A stretch of DNA of 64,000 bases. Origin: Rhyzopertha dominica (Eukaryota; Arthropoda; Insecta; Coleoptera; Bostrichidae). The DNA is taken from positions 4,154,001 to 4,218,000 of the forward strand of contig QCXZ01000075.1 in NCBI GenBank assembly GCA_025024175.1. The letters run 5' to 3'. The notes below the pieces were generated by a model, which worked only from the letters and a program-made list of their open reading frames with translations, was not told the DNA's origin and made no database searches. Position numbers and translations under genes: made by a program. This document shows positions 10,859 to 22,732 of the stretch, one piece after another (position 1 is the first letter of the stretch; each line of letters begins with the position of its first letter).

Positions 10859-13800
10859 GTACGAAAAGGAATCTTTACTTACTAATTTACTCCAGTGAAT
10901 ATATTCAACAAGGTTTATTAAAATAGAACGAACATTACTGGGTGTTCATATTTATATATGCCAGTATACACATAAAGCTTTAAGTTGTTTAATTATAGAA
11001 GTGATAACAATGCACAGTTTGCCGATATAAAGTTGTACATATATGCCAAACAATAAATGAATCAGGTTGACAAATTGAACTACTATACTCACAATACGTT
11101 TAACCATATCGACATATAATTGTAGTGTTATCGGCAAAACATCTAATTTTGTTTAACTTATAATTATTGCGTAAGCGCGCATATTCCTAAATCTAATTAC
11201 ATCTAATTACTAGGTACCCAACGTAAATATACTCACAGCTGGAATCGTAGGAGAAAGTATGAATGATTGTCAATTGAATTAAAATAGTTTTAACACCACG
11301 TAGAGAAAAACACGAAATCCAACATTTTTTTCCCTTCCTTTGCCGACCTAGCTAACGATACTCTACTTCCGCAACTGTGCGTATGGGAAACAAAATAAAT
11401 CAACTTGAAGTGCAGTAACTCGACGATTTCACTCTTTAATATTATACTTGGTCATGATAAGGAATTTTACAGTTATTTTCTGTGTATATTCTCCAAAGAG
11501 AAATGTACGCAGTATATATATTTCCGGATGTCTGTTTTATCTGTTACAGTATTCAATAAATAAATACACTTCACAATATGTGTTGCTTTGACAGTAGTTA
11601 CAGAATAATGCCGTGATGCAAAACAAAAATATTAGCTCTTGTTCCGAAAATTGTTCGTTTACACTTCCAAGTTTCACATATTTTATCAGAATGTGCGTGG
11701 TTTACGTTCCAAAACTTAACAATTTCTTCAATAATTTTTGTTCGTCTGGGTTGAATATTGTTGCTTTGTCTGCTTCGTGTTGCTCACGTAGGATATTTCT
11801 GAAAATGAAACTTATGGCCGTAGATAGTAAAATTGATCTTTCTGCTTTAAGTAAACTGATTAAGGGATCGCGCGCATTCCTGGTACTATAATTCGTTAAT
11901 TTTTGATGGTGTTTACCCTCCTCGAGGTTGCGATTACGATATTTTATTCCCCAGAATTAGCTATGTTGCATTAGAATCGCGGCGTTAAGCATTAATTATT
12001 AAGTTCCGATTTGGTATACTAAATAATCGCATAAGAGCTTCATCAGCAAACATTACCGATAGGTACGGTGGTGAAATTTGGACTTAAATACACGCTGATT
12101 ATTGGTTTACGTATACGACAATAGATACTTGATAATACTTAACTGACTCAATAATTTTAATCAGTACGATGATTTGCATTATTGTTTTTTTTTCTATGTA
12201 ATTAGTGTACGATAAATTATTGTTATTAAGTAAAGCATTAATACTTAGTGCTCGAAAAGAGGTAAACCAATTAGACATACCTCCCTGAACACTTTACCAG
12301 CGAAGAGTTATCGCATTTGCCCACTGAGAACACTGCATTTCCCTTTTAATGGTTTGGGCTTTTGCCAAAATTAATCCAATCGAGCACAGTGGAGTGCCTT
12401 GTAACGCAATTGAGGCCTAAATATTTAGGTATCGCACTTAAGCGACAAACCTGTCCAGCATGATTAAACGCATTATTTAGGTAACATGTGCACGACTGGT
12501 TTGGACCTTTTTTGTTGTGTGATGTAATACCTGCTTGATAATGCCAAAAAGGCACTTGCTTTTGCTCTAGAAAACCTCTGAATCAGCCTCTGGCTCATCA
12601 TAAAAACAACATAATCAATTCTTTCAGTAATATTTTGTACTATTAATTCTATTGTAGTGCGCATAACATATTACTAAAAAATTGATATGGTACTTAATAT
12701 TATTATTTAATAATATTTTTGTCAGCTTTTTAAACCATGGCTGTCGTTGCGGTTGAAAAAATTATCTAATTGGTTAGTTAATCAAATAACCTTTTTACAT
12801 TATTTTGTAAATATGAACTTTATAATAAAATACCCTTAACATAAGTCTTTTTACTTATTATTTTTCATATCTCATCTTACCTGTTTGTGGTAAGCAAGCG
12901 ATTTTTGCAGATTTATTTTGGTTTTTTGCCTTTGAAATGTTCCGATGTTTTCAAATAAACGTACAAAAGCAGATTTAGCCACTGTCAGTATTTATTTATT
13001 TGGCGATAATTCCACAAAACTGACTTGTGGTTATTCCTTTTTTAATGCCAGTTTAAAGTACCTTTCAATATATTAAAATGTTAATTTAATAGCAGCAGTT
13101 TCATTTTAATGTGCAAATACGATTTTTCACAAACAATTTTTTATCCAGCCAGATCATTTAAGGATAAAAACAGCAACACAAGTCCATTCCCATTTCCATT
13201 AGAGAAAAACAAAAAATAGGTTTAAGAAATGAAAAATAATTAGCAGGAATTTAATATTTTGTTAAGAAAGTTCATATTTACATAAATAAGCCTGTCACAT
13301 TGTATTTGTTTTAATAATTTACTTTTGAATAATCATGTGCTTATATAAAAGCAAAATCTTTCAGTACAAGTCTAAGAAGTTATAATATGGGCTCAAAATT
13401 TTTGCACCATGCCGAAGAAATGTTTTGAATGTATTAATTACGATAAGCTTTTGTGGCATAATAAACGATCTCTATACTCACATTACTGTTGAAGGAGTCT
13501 TATTTTTCTGAGGAAGTAAAAATGCTTCTTTTCTTACTAGCATGAAAAAACTGTTCATTATTATTGATATATTAAACCATATCTATAATATGCTATCTTA
13601 CTTTTGAGCTCCAGCATGTATTGAACATATAATACAAAGCTACAATACAGAATTAGTCTCGAGTAGTTTAACGTTCCACGCAAAAGCTTTATGTGAATGA
13701 GTGCAGTAAATACCGCGCACTTGAAAACGTGTTATTTTCTTTGACATATCAAGAGCAGTAACTAATTTATAGAGCATTAAAGTCTGTTTCCTGAATGATA

Positions 13801-14069
13801 TCCTTCGAATATAAAAGCAATTTCGCGTTTGATAGTTCTGTTTTGGCTTCTGGTGTTTATAGTCGTAAAATATTTTGCGCTCTATCGCATCTACTCAGTT
13901 ATGTTATGCTATAAACAGGGATTCTGATACATATACAACTAAATAAAATAAAAGTTATTAAGATTAATCAGAAGGATCTTGACTCTAGTGAGTTAGGCAA
14001 AGAAAGGAAAGATATGATCAATAACTGGTCTGTTTTATATAATTGATTGACTGATGGATTTTACATCTT
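10859..14069. other. No feature seen
   Basis: AT-rich throughout. Frames at 11613-11891 (plus) and 12346-12664 (minus) have no recognisable motif. The slightly GC-richer block 12270-12600 could be an old repeat but no family is identified. Confidence 0.4.
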
Positions 14070-14900
14070 CTGTTTCAGTACTTTGCCGCTCTTTGGAAAA
14101 TAGCTTACGTGTGTTCTTATATTAAAAGAGGGTAAAGTAAATGATATTGAAAACGATCGACCAATTCTATTGATTTGTAATTTCACATCAAAATATTGTC
14201 AAATGTGCTAATGATATACGAGTATATCACCCTTTCAGCATGGTTTTATACCCAAGAGGTCCACTGTGGCTACAACTTGTTCTGAGGTACTTGACTGCCA
14301 AGGTCAAGTAGATTTTGTATATACTGATAGCATTCGATCAAATTGATCATTATATTCTCCTAGCTAAACTGGAATGGTGTGGTTGTTCTCACTTGACTGA
14401 TTACATCATATTTAGTAGGTAGACAGAACAAGTTGCGTTACACTAACTTTGTTTCTAACTCATCTTCGCCTCAGGCTTCCAATCTAGGTCCAAATGCATG
14501 TGGTGTTATCGAAATTGCTTAGATTTAAATGTATCAAAATGTAATGTGTTGACATACTGCTGTAGACATGATCTATTTTCCTCAATACAAAATAAGCTAT
14601 TATGTGTTTTTACACAGGGTCGAGAAAGTTAGAGATCTTGGTGTAGCTTTAGATCAAATCATATCTTGGATACTTTATTTACAAAAACTGTAAGGAGTTT
14701 TCTAACCTATGCACTTTGCAAACAATGTATAATTCTCTCGTCAAAACCTAACGTTTTACTGCTGCAGTACTTAATTTCCGCTACTTGAGACGTACACTAT
14801 AATAAGAAAAAAACTATTTTGAAGCGAATTATTGACCATTTTACCTGTTAGCTTTTTATGCGGTTGTTACTACATATTGAGAGTTTATTTTGTTTCAAAC
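14070..14900 (+). mobile_element. Heavily decayed LINE (Jockey-superfamily RT)
   Basis: Interrupted frames still follow the non-LTR RT order: ALWKIAYV near 14090, GKVNDIENDRPILLIC near 14130-14180, then HGFIPKRSTVATT near 14240-14280, QVDFVYTD near 14308-14330 and AFDQIDH-like remains. Downstream come NCLDLNVSKCNVLTYC near 14513-14560, KVRDLGVALDQ near 14625-14655, and the thumb segment LCTLQTMYNSLVKT near 14710-14750. The catalytic YADD box is not seen: the DNA jumps from the SGVPQGS region straight to NCLDLN, indicating an internal deletion. Many stops and frameshifts mark it as an old copy. The order and wording resemble the element at 22733-25790. Confidence 0.82.
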
Positions 14901-17180
14901 CAGGAATATATCCCTAAGTATTGGATTGTATAATCTCGAAAATGGCTGTATAACATAAATGACAATATTTTTGTATCGTAGTTTACCTTTTGTATAATAA
15001 AAAACTCCCAAAGACCGAGTCATTTCGTCGGAATTACCTTGTCAATTAATTATCTGAAATTATAATTAACTGTTCGCGTTTCTACTGTCTGTTTTACCTT
15101 GTAATTAATGCAACTATACTTTTGAATAGCTCGATGTGCACCCGCTTAAAAAAGAAAGTCCCTTGTTCCTGTCGTTAAAAACTTGCTTGCAGCTTTATCT
15201 TGACAAGAACAAACACCATTTTATTTACACACCCATCCACGCGACTAACACAGGTATAAACATGCTTTCGTTAATTGTCCTTTTATCATACATAAACTTG
15301 ACAAATATTGGTACTGTAAAAACTGAAAGTGTCGTGTGCTGCATAGTGTCCCAATTGGACGTTTTTGTACCGTGCTAATGTACGAGGCAATTGTTTTAGT
15401 TGCACATCAAAGGTTATAGAAAATGACGATGGATTCGTGTAGAGAAAAAAGACATTGCAACGCTAATTATTTTACGTGGGAGGTGCTACATGAAATCAAT
15501 CTAAAACGGTGATGCTGAAATGTCAGGTTGGACGGGCATGATCCAAGCCTAATCGCTGTAATGCACTATGAGTGATGACCTAAATAACTATATTGCGGAA
15601 TAAATCAAGAAATAAAATGAAATATTTTGTTTATGCACTAGATAGTGCTTATCCTCATCAAGTACCTATACAGTGTGGTAGTAAAGTAAGGAATATGACG
15701 ATTTTTTTAATACAATATAAATACAATAATATTATGTTTTAATACAAAAAGCATAAAAAGATACGTACGGATTTTTTGTTTACGCAACCATACGTTTTTA
15801 AAAACACATCTATTTGTTGGTCGCGCAGTTTTTGGAGAAAATTTCTTATAAGTGTTGTAAATGTGAAACACTTACATTTCGATAACAGTAAACTTGAGAA
15901 CTAACAATATCTGCTGCAGTTCTCAAAGCCATTGCAAATAATTATATTTAAAATTAGAATGACAGTTCTGCCACCCCTGTTGAATTTGTTGCCTAATGAT
16001 GTCACATATACTTCTTAATTTATCTTTATATAATGTCAATGGCATCGTCCAAATTACGATTTTGAACGATATTTTTAGAAATCGCATCAGATACATTTTT
16101 ATTGTCGTCTTTTTCCCAGACCTCTAGGCGATCGTTACATCTAATCTTGTATGTCGGAATTTAAAAATATGTAGAACAAAACTATGACGTATGACAATCG
16201 CTTCTATGTACTCTTATACTTACATAAGTAAGTAACTAGAAAATAACAAAAAGGCTGTTGCACATTGTTGCTAAAAAGTACACATATTTGTAACCATTGC
16301 TTTAATAAATATTTTTAATACAAAGAAACAAAAAAAAAGAGTACGAAATACATATAATGAAACTTTCATCAGTATTTATTTGTCTGATGTGGACATAATC
16401 GGATTCACTTGATATTTCTTTAGATTTAGTCGACAACAGGTTGGTAAATACGACAATCTTAACGTGACTAAAGAAAAATGAGTTTAAAACTACACGCTCA
16501 TAAGTGCGTAGTATTAACTGAATAATTTATTCCTTACTTTGTTACGGCTATGGAGTGTATATTCAGCCTATGCAGCAATTTAAATTCTTTTTCTATTTCA
16601 TACATGCCACCTTCATTAATTTTTATTATTTACTAACAATGCATATTTGTTGACTGATTTGTTTTAATTTGATGCTCCTTACACAATGTATGGGATGCCT
16701 TAGAAATGTATTTAGGGTAAGATAATTGAGATAAAATTTATTTTGTTTGTTTTTTCTTTTTCCAAAGTACTGCATAGAATTTGAAATAATGAAGTCCATT
16801 TAAACTGAGTGCATGGTTCCTGTTTCTATTTCAGATAGTAAACACAAAAAAAGCAGAAATGTATTTTACGGTACTTTTAAAATAAAAAAGGATCGCTTGC
16901 AAGGCATAGTGAGAAGATGCTCAAGGCGAAAGATTCTTGGGCAAGGTATTGGTGTTGACAGAATGTAAGGGAAAAATATGAAAAAAGAATAGCTATTTTG
17001 AAATTCATTGATAGCATACAAAACTTAAAATCTCAACTGTCAAAGTTGTCAAAGTTGCATTCACTGTGAAACATTCTGAAACATTTTACTAGCATGGAAA
17101 CAAGCTGATTGTTTTGAATGTGCTTTGTTTCACGAGGTTTATAAGAAAATTCTGACGATCGCTTAGACATAATGGTCATT
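14901..17180. other. No feature seen
   Basis: An 80-codon frame at 15136-15378 has no supporting motif or splice context. Otherwise AT-rich noncoding DNA. Confidence 0.4.
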
Positions 17181-17342
17181 GTCAAAGGACATCAAAGTTA
17201 TACTAAGCTCAGATATGCAGAATTTAGTTTACATCCCTTATTTAATATTAGCGAAAAATTCTCACAACTAAATTTTTCAAAATAAGGGACGTAAACAAAA
17301 TTTTGTACATCTGGTGTTAGTATATCTTTGGTGCTCTTTGAG
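17181..17342. repeat. 162-bp foldback (hairpin) element
   Basis: The left arm 17181-17243 and the reverse complement of 17280-17342 align without gaps over 63 positions with 50 matches counted by hand (about 79%). The best-matched inner part is GTTTACATCCCTTATTT against GTTTACGTCCCTTATTT. The spacer is 36 nt (17244-17279) and is itself partly self-complementary. Weak outward pairing (CATAAT) may continue on both sides. It could be a foldback transposon or MITE, or an inverted duplication able to give a long hairpin RNA. No target-site duplication is obvious. Confidence 0.8.
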
Positions 17343-19379
17343 GATTATGCCGAGAAACAAAGTTTACCTAATCAGCAGTAAATACAGCTTTTATAACTTC
17401 TTCATTGCCAATACTTCGTCGAGCGATAAGCTGCTAAAAATATTTAGGTATATGAATGGACAGACAAAATTCTAGTGTTACATCCTGTGCCAAAATAAAT
17501 ACCATGACAGAGATGAAGTACTATTGGAGGTTCGGAAAAAACTTGGAAGAGGACACTTTCAGTTTAACCTAGCTTAAAGATTTTTCATGGAAAAGGAGGT
17601 CAAAAACAGTAAGTATACTTACTAATAGAAGTAACTGATAAATCAGATCTTTGTACTAAAAGCTTTTAATGTCTATGAATTAATTCCACACAATACAAAC
17701 CATAAGACTATATAATAAAGCAAAAGACCGGCCTAATGGGTGCAGAAGCATTAGTTAACTGACCCGTGATATAAACCAATCATATACGTAATTTTTCATG
17801 ACTCCAGCACCCTAAGCCCTTGGCTCGTCCACTATAACTTAGCTTCATATAAATATTCCCATAAGAAAATCTGCATCGTACAATTAGAACAATAATTAAT
17901 TTGGTCTTGTCTTTAGATATTAAATTTATTTGGGCGTTGCCCGAACACTAATTTTAATACAAAAGAAATTAATATTCAAACAACGATATTACTGAGTAAT
18001 ATTCATAACCATATGTGCTTGGAGGTACAGGAACTTAATGCACGTTGGAAAATTTGCATTTTTCTCTTAATAGTCCTGTGTCACGAATAAATCTTCCTGG
18101 TAAACCAGTCCCCTATGTTCCATTTCTACTTTCTAATTCACCAAGCTCAACAAATGAATCTTCCCTATTATTATGTTATTTGAGATTTATGATACCTCGT
18201 GGCTGTGCAAACACAGACCACACTCATCATTAGTTTTTAATTTTCTATGGAATGTACATTATTATTGTCGCTTTTCTGGAATGGCAAGGGTATGATTATA
18301 AATTATTCTAAATACGATACGTGTAAGCTTAGGATGACTATAGCTGTCTCCAATCTTTTTGAATGCAAAAGCAAAAGCAACGATCTTATCTGTCCAACAA
18401 ATATTTAGATTGTCGCCACTTATACGAGCAATCGCTATGCGCTTTCTTTTGTACTCAAATAAATATGTACAAAAGTTTACTGGCATCCATGGCACTTAAC
18501 CGGTTGAAAGTGATATACAAAGTAAAAAGTGTTAAAACGTTATTAATGTATTAAATAATACTTTTATTACATCAGCTGGATACATTTCCCGATCAGTTAT
18601 ATAAATTTTTGAATGTGGGTAAATATCATTTAACTGTCATACTTTCAATTATGCCTTCAGTACTTTCTCCGTTTAACGCATATTTTTTGCTATTTTTTAC
18701 AATTACAACGATAAAATGTCTGTTTCCCAGTGGTTTTCAGTTACTCATAAAAAAGATATACAATCTCGAATGGTTATAGTAACTTCATAACAATCAATGT
18801 TATCGAAAAGCGTCAGTTACTTCATATATCAATTTTTGATCATTTTCTGCTGTGGTAGTACTAGAGCTAGTTATGTACACGGTGAAGTAAAAGAACCGTT
18901 GCTTATTCAACCGTTTACATTGTGGATATTTCACTAACATAAAAATATGTACGTATTGATCGTTGATAGAAATGTTTGTCTTGCACTTAGCTTGTAATCG
19001 ACACCACTATATAGGACGCAATTTGCATGTTAGTTTTGAAAAAAAGTTATTTGTTATGTAACCTATTGCTGTACTAAACAGATGTTTTCTCTTTTATAAT
19101 GCAAGTGAATTGCTACGATATTACATTGTAGACCTTCGTCAGAAAAAAAAACAGAATGAAATGCGAGATGCCATGTTTAATATAGACAATTTTATAGGGA
19201 TATTGACGATAGCATGCCACAATGGTTTGATTTTTTTTGGTCGTTCTTTTTAGGGTACTTAGAAAACTATCCTCACTACTGCTGTGCAAATATTTCTGTT
19301 GTAGAAAACGAAAAAACGAAGAATCTTTTAATCGTTGTTGAATATATTAATGTTCCTGTATTTTATAATAGTTTATTGT
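17343..19379. other. No feature seen
   Basis: AT-rich; overlapping frames near 18045-18554 on both strands are short and unsupported. Confidence 0.4.
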
Positions 19380-19540
19380 CCAAAAATGGAGATAAACTGC
19401 TGTATGATAGTTACAGAAGTATAGCATTACTGAATGTAACCTACAAAACTTTAGCAACGGTATTAAAACATAGACTAACGATCCAAATTAATGAGATAGT
19501 GGGCGAATATCTTTGTGGCTCTCACAAAGGAAGAGGAATG
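19380..19540 (+). mobile_element. RTE-like LINE reverse transcriptase scrap
   Basis: Within a 122-codon open frame, the segment NGDKLLYDSYRSIALLNV, then TYKTLATVLKHRL, then EIVGEYLCGSHKGRG follows the pattern of RT domains 1-2 of RTE-type LINEs. In those elements the typical wording is GDK..C.NYRGISLLN, YK.L..IL..RL and E..G.YQCGFR.GRS. The first 55 codons of the frame have no recognised similarity. Neither the catalytic YADD box nor the rest of the element was found, so this is a short relic. Confidence 0.72.
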
Positions 19541-22249
19541 CATTTAAAAATAAAAGAAAAACAATTTGCAATTCTCTTGTAGTGGATATAAGCGACAGCA
19601 GTCGTACCTATTGGAAGATTGACCGCTAATAAAAGTAAATAGCTTTTGTTGAAGCTCAAAATCCCACTTGTATTGGCATTTACCTGCGCAGAGGGTCCAA
19701 AATGTAAAGTGCTACCACCAACGCAGTCAAGCAGCATTAATTAAAAGACTCGAAAGTATAAATTGGAAATTGAGTTGTCAGATTATATTCATCAATTAAA
19801 TTACCTTACAAGAACTGGCTTTCAATTTTATCTAAATCGTTGATAACATTTTAATTGCTAGTAGGTCTTCAGGAGCAAGACTAACCTGCTTTTATCTGCG
19901 TGAATTCGCATGTTTTGTAATCGTTCAAAGCTTTTAAGACGCCCGTTTAATTAAATGTAGACGTTGTTAAAAAAACTCCAGCTACATCAGCTTGGACTAT
20001 ACAACGGTGTATACAAAAATTGGTCGATTCACAACACGTGTTAGCGTTGTAGCCTTATATATTCACACAGTTTCTAGAAATTGTGAAACCTCTACGTGTG
20101 TAACTCGATCGCTTTGTCAATTAAAACATTAGCACAATTAACGTGAGTGCTTTTATTACACCTAACGTGGCAATTTTCACCTGTCTATTATTATCGTAAT
20201 TACATCTTAATTAATTCAGAGCCCATGAATAGTCAAGAACAAAAATGTCGAAACTGATATTGCTGTTTTTTATTTAATAAGGCAGTTACCTAACGATAGC
20301 ATCGATGTTCTGCGTAGTAAGCTTTTGATTGATGCCCATGGGGTGAAGTTTTTCTATAATCGGATGCAAACCATTTTCTAGTCAGATAAAAAAGAGTTTT
20401 TGTAATATCTTTAAATATTCATTTCTGGATAACAACACGTCATTTAGACCATTTTCTCAGCCATGCTTTCTTATATCTTTGATTCGTCCAAATACTAGTC
20501 GGCATCCTTTTCTGCAAAATACGAATGTGGTTGTCCACTTAGTCACTGAAAATTTATCTCCTCCAAGCGCAATTTGCAGCCTTGAAAGCAGAAAGAAATC
20601 ATAAGAGGGCCGGTCTATTTAAATGGAGATGGTGTAGTGCCTTACTGCAACAAAGGTTCCTTCTTCTTCTTAAGCTTGCCAAAGAGTGATGCATAGTATA
20701 CCATCATTCAATATCTTGTAGTTTTTCAAAACAGTGGACTAAAACAAACCTATGGGTACCAAAAAAGTTGGTTGATATCTAACGTGGTTCTCGAGTTAAG
20801 TTTGCACCATATTTCATTTCTGATTATGCATATTACAAGAGTAGACCTTGCTTACAAAACCGACCCGGTTTAAGGCAGGGATTTCAATTTAATTTTACTG
20901 TTTCATTCGATCTTAAAACTCCTGCAAAGCTTAATATTATTACCTGAAATTGTTTTATAATGTTGCTGGCGGATATCTATGGATTATTTTGTTATATTAT
21001 TGAAATACAACTAAAGTGTACCATATATATGCTTAGTTCTATGTACTCAGCAGGATGGTCATAGGACAGCGACAATTCAATTAATGTTTCAGTAACTCAC
21101 GGTTTTGAATGAATGAATGATTTTATTCAAAATGTTCCCAGTTTCTAATTTCTTTTTCTTACACTTTCTCCCTTGTAAGAATTTACATCCTTTTGTATGG
21201 CAAATTTTGAAATATGGACTCTACAATATTCAATTAACAAAATGTGATTTTACGTTTCAATTCCAATTTTTTTAATCCACTTTAAATAGTTATCCATTAC
21301 ACTACAAATATTAATACATCAGCACCAATTTTCTCAAACGGGAAGTACAGTACAGAATGTAGTAACAAAATTGTTTTTTTTTTTCGCAGTAGCAAATTTT
21401 TGAAACAATGTGCTTTTTTAAATTTAACAATTCAAACCAAAGCGTAGTATCAAAAGCGCGCATTTTAGGACGAAATTTATTGTCCTTGATTAATCATTTT
21501 TATACTTCTTTTAATATTTTTTTTAGTATATGTACCAGAGGCTTATATGTTTGTAGGCTTTAATCTTTCTGCCGTAAATAAAGAAGTCAAATTTTCGACA
21601 TGCAACTATTAAATTAAGTAATTCATTTTCTAACTATATTTGCTAATATCCATCCTTTTGTTTTTAAGTAAATGATAATAATCTTGATTACTTACTGATG
21701 TCGACATTATTCTTGACTCCAAGATTGGTCTTTATCGTTGAGTAATGTGATCGCAGTTTGAAGGCCTTAAAATAATTCGTCTTTCGAAAAAAAATACACA
21801 AAATTCAACATTTTTTCGCAAATCTTCCGAGACTTCTCTGGTAATAATCCATCACTGTATGTGCCGTAGTTTCTTCAGTATAATTATCCCTCATTTTTTC
21901 AATAAAGAATGAATATTAGGAATGAGGATAATAATTTTTATAAAAAAGGGCCTCAGGCTTCACCCTGTGGCTACAAATTAACCGCGGGGTAAAATCTCAT
22001 GCAACTTGCTATTAATCTTTTTAATGTTAATTTGGTTTGTAACATTAACTCCAAACGTCATTAAAATATCAACTCTTTGAAAATGGAACTTTCTTCCGCC
22101 CTCTTTTATTTTTGTTCTTGTGCCATAACTAAAAAATTCAAGTGGACATCTTAAAAAACGGAAAGACACTCGTCTTCCTACGCTACGTATTGCCCTAGTG
22201 AAACCACAATTATTATGGAGGATTAAAAACAAACACCTAGCGAAAGTAG
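19541..22249. other. No gene seen
   Basis: Minus-strand frames 19522-19737 and 21978-22253 lack motifs. Blocks near 20590-20720 and 21960-22000 are slightly GC-richer and may be old repeats of unknown family. Confidence 0.4.
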
Positions 22250-22640
22250 GCACCTGTTCCGTCGCCCAAACACCGATCCATCATGATTAATAGTTTACAG
22301 CCGAACCACGCCGTAAATCCAACTAGGAATGCGGGCGATTTAGTAATTTGAAAACGTAATTATACATTCGGCAACGTGTTTTCACGGTGCGACGAAGATG
22401 AGTCCAACGCCACTTTTTATGTCCGTGTTGTAATGCGATACGGGAATTAATTGCCTTAGTTAATTGCAAGAATGGGTGGAATTTGGGCAAGGAGGTCTTC
22501 TAGATTCCGTTTGGGTAGCAATTACGTTAGATTCTTTCTCAATGGTGTTAAAGGTGTTGTGAAGACATCCTTTATGGACGGAAAATACTTTTTTCTAGTG
22601 GTAGCACAACACTATAACGTTGAGCTTACGTTCTGCTTTG
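22250..22640. promoter_or_regulatory. CpG-rich island, possible conserved noncoding element
   Basis: The block is clearly richer in GC and CpG than its flanks and has no convincing coding frame. It holds several homeodomain-type cores (CATGATTAATAG, TTAGTTAATTGC, GCAATTACG) and TTTTTATG. The motif CGGCAACG occurs here near 22369 and again in the island at 27060. Reading it as an enhancer is an inference from composition and motifs. Confidence 0.28.
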
Positions 22641-22732
22641 TTTAACGCGTCAGTTTAATTTAATGTGTGAGTGACATCTCATTATTTTTATCGTATCATT
22701 GAAAATTAAGGTTCCTTAAAGTTTAATTTTTA

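Noticed and set aside
15136..15378. 80-codon plus-strand frame
   Set aside because: No signal peptide, domain or splice site; composition compatible with chance.
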